This document shows, piece by piece, positions 61,833 to 62,489 of a DNA stretch of 62,489 nt. The translations under genes were made by a program, and so were the position numbers. Within the stretch, counting starts at the first letter, position 1, and every line of letters begins with the position of its first letter. Below the pieces are notes generated by a model. It did not search any database. It worked only from the letters and a program-made list of their open reading frames with translations, and had not been told where the DNA came from. Origin of the DNA: an uncultured Eubacterium sp. (GTDB taxonomy: Bacteria; Bacillota; Clostridia; Lachnospirales; Lachnospiraceae); contig CAJUBZ010000005.1 of assembly GCA_910584795.1 (NCBI GenBank), positions 1 to 62,489 on the forward strand, in the 5' to 3' direction.

Positions 61833-62189
61833 TTATTTCTTTGCTGTAGTTTTTTGTTCTGTAGATTTTGTAGTCTTTTCAGTTTTTGCTGTAGTAGTAT
61901 TTTCTTTGGCAGCTGATGTGGTAACTTTTACATCTGTGTTGCCATTCTGAATCATCACATTACGAATACTTTCTTTTTCAGCATCAGAAAGTTCTCTATG
62001 AATCGTTGTAGCAGGCGGTGTATAAAGACCTGTAGCTACAGCTACGGAATATCCTAAATAACCAATAAATAAAATAACCACTAAAGTAGCAACGATGTAA
62101 CCAGAAATCTTTTTCACGTTAGATTTCTTTTTTACATTTTTGCGGTTGTATTTTTCCTGTTTGTACTTATCTACTTTTGCTTGACTCAT
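61833..62189 (-). CDS. Small single-span membrane protein
   Basis: A 118-residue protein: a lysine-rich cytoplasmic N-terminus (MSQAKVDKYKQEKYNRKNVKKK), one membrane helix at about 31-50 (YIVATLVVILFIGYLGYSVAV), then a short outside domain (LSDAEKESIRNVMIQNGNTDVKV) and a low-complexity Thr/Lys tail. I know of similar unnamed proteins in Lachnospiraceae but no function. A GAGAGG-type ribosome site precedes the ATG. It is a single gene with the 137-bp element upstream. Confidence 0.75.
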   Translation of the reverse strand: MSQAKVDKYKQEKYNRKNVKKKSNVKKISGYIVATLVVILFIGYLGYSVAVATGLYTPPATTIHRELSDAEKESIRNVMIQNGNTDVKVTTSAAKENTTTAKTEKTTKSTEQKTTAKK

Positions 62190-62267
62190 TGTTCTGTACC
62201 TCTCAAACTTTTTTTGCTTATTAAATTATAAAACAAAAGTGGCTGTAAAACAAGAGCCATTTGTGAT

Positions 62268-62424
62268 ATAATGTACAACAGTTCAGCCATGCGATATAAA
62301 TTGAATATAATATGTGGCTGCTTGCAGACTAAATATTATATTCAATTTATATCATATGGTGAACAACCACAGCGAAGGAAATCCGAAGGATTTTCGAGCT
62401 GATGGCTGAACTGTAGTACATTAT
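62268..62424. repeat. 137-bp palindromic element, copy 2, with extended ends
   Basis: ACAGTTCAGCCA (62278-62289) and TGGCTGAACTGT (62403-62414) bound a 137-bp unit, inverted relative to copy 1 at 11006. A long internal stem joins GATATAAATTGAATATAATA with its complement near 62333-62353. The terminal repeats extend outwards by ATAATGTAC/GTACATTAT, giving 22-bp ends with one mismatch. It lies upstream of the small membrane protein gene. Confidence 0.8.
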
Positions 62425-62489
62425 GAGAAGAAAGCAGCGAAGGAAATCCGAAGGATTTTCGAGCTGATGGCTGAACTGTAGTACATTAT
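62370..62489. repeat. Tandem duplication of the element's right end
   Basis: The segment CAGCGAAGGAAATCCGAAGG through TGGCTGAACTGT and GTACATTAT occurs at 62371-62424 and again at 62436-62489, period 65 bp, separated by GAGAAGAAAG. The second copy runs to the window edge and may continue. Confidence 0.8.

Overview
The window looks like part of the chromosome of a low-GC, Gram-positive gut anaerobe, most likely a member of the Lachnospiraceae (Clostridia). The pointers are the AT-rich codon use with strong AGGAGG-type ribosome binding sites, a SpoVB-like sporulation flippase, a small DUF6472-type four-cysteine protein, RHS and leucine-rich surface proteins with Sec signal peptides, and the run gap-pgk-tpiA-gpmI-eno. 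The family assignment is an inference from gene content; no rRNA, tRNA or CRISPR array was seen.

Layout. 1-420: nested inverted repeats. 421-3900: heterodimeric ABC exporter with one degenerate ATP site. 4154-6868: SpoVB-like flippase divergent from a cysteine desulfurase. 7007-10128: two secreted proteins, the second a C1-type cysteine peptidase cut by one in-frame stop. 10205-17845: PHP phosphatase and the lower-glycolysis cluster, with hairpins between the genes, a 137-bp palindromic element, an unidentified structured element, and a possible leader peptide with an SD-sequestering hairpin before eno. 18105-28150: a 2288-residue RHS polymorphic-toxin-like protein whose C-terminus resembles zinc-dependent phospholipase C, followed by two secreted leucine-rich-repeat proteins. 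28642-36598: housekeeping genes (secG, rnr, smpB, aminotransferase, DUF6472, PAP2, MATE, hflX). 36708-39043: polar amino-acid ABC transporter whose binding protein appears circularly permuted. 39210-40914: HigBA-like toxin-antitoxin pair and an SdpR/SdpI pair, each with a visible palindromic operator. 41063-42427: thyA-folA. 42657-50575: PTS (IIA, IIB, IIC), GH38 alpha-mannosidase and ROK kinase on the minus strand, divergent from a PRD regulator, with three identical-architecture inverted repeats between them. 50644-62189: peptidoglycan-binding protein, carAB with a structured leader, Ser/Thr kinase, UDP-sugar pyrophosphorylase, argS, a decayed XRE/GyrI-like regulator and a small membrane protein. 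The window ends in a second copy of the 137-bp element.

How genes work together. gap to eno covers glyceraldehyde-3-phosphate to phosphoenolpyruvate. thyA and folA form the dTMP/folate cycle. carAB makes carbamoyl phosphate. secG serves export of the many secreted proteins; rnr and smpB both act in RNA quality control and trans-translation. The PTS/GH38/ROK set imports and cleaves a mannoside.

Most interesting points: the circularly permuted binding protein, the RHS-phospholipase plus LRR cassette, the eno leader, the triple operator before the mannoside operon, and a modular palindromic repeat family whose parts recur at 11006, 31245 and 62268.
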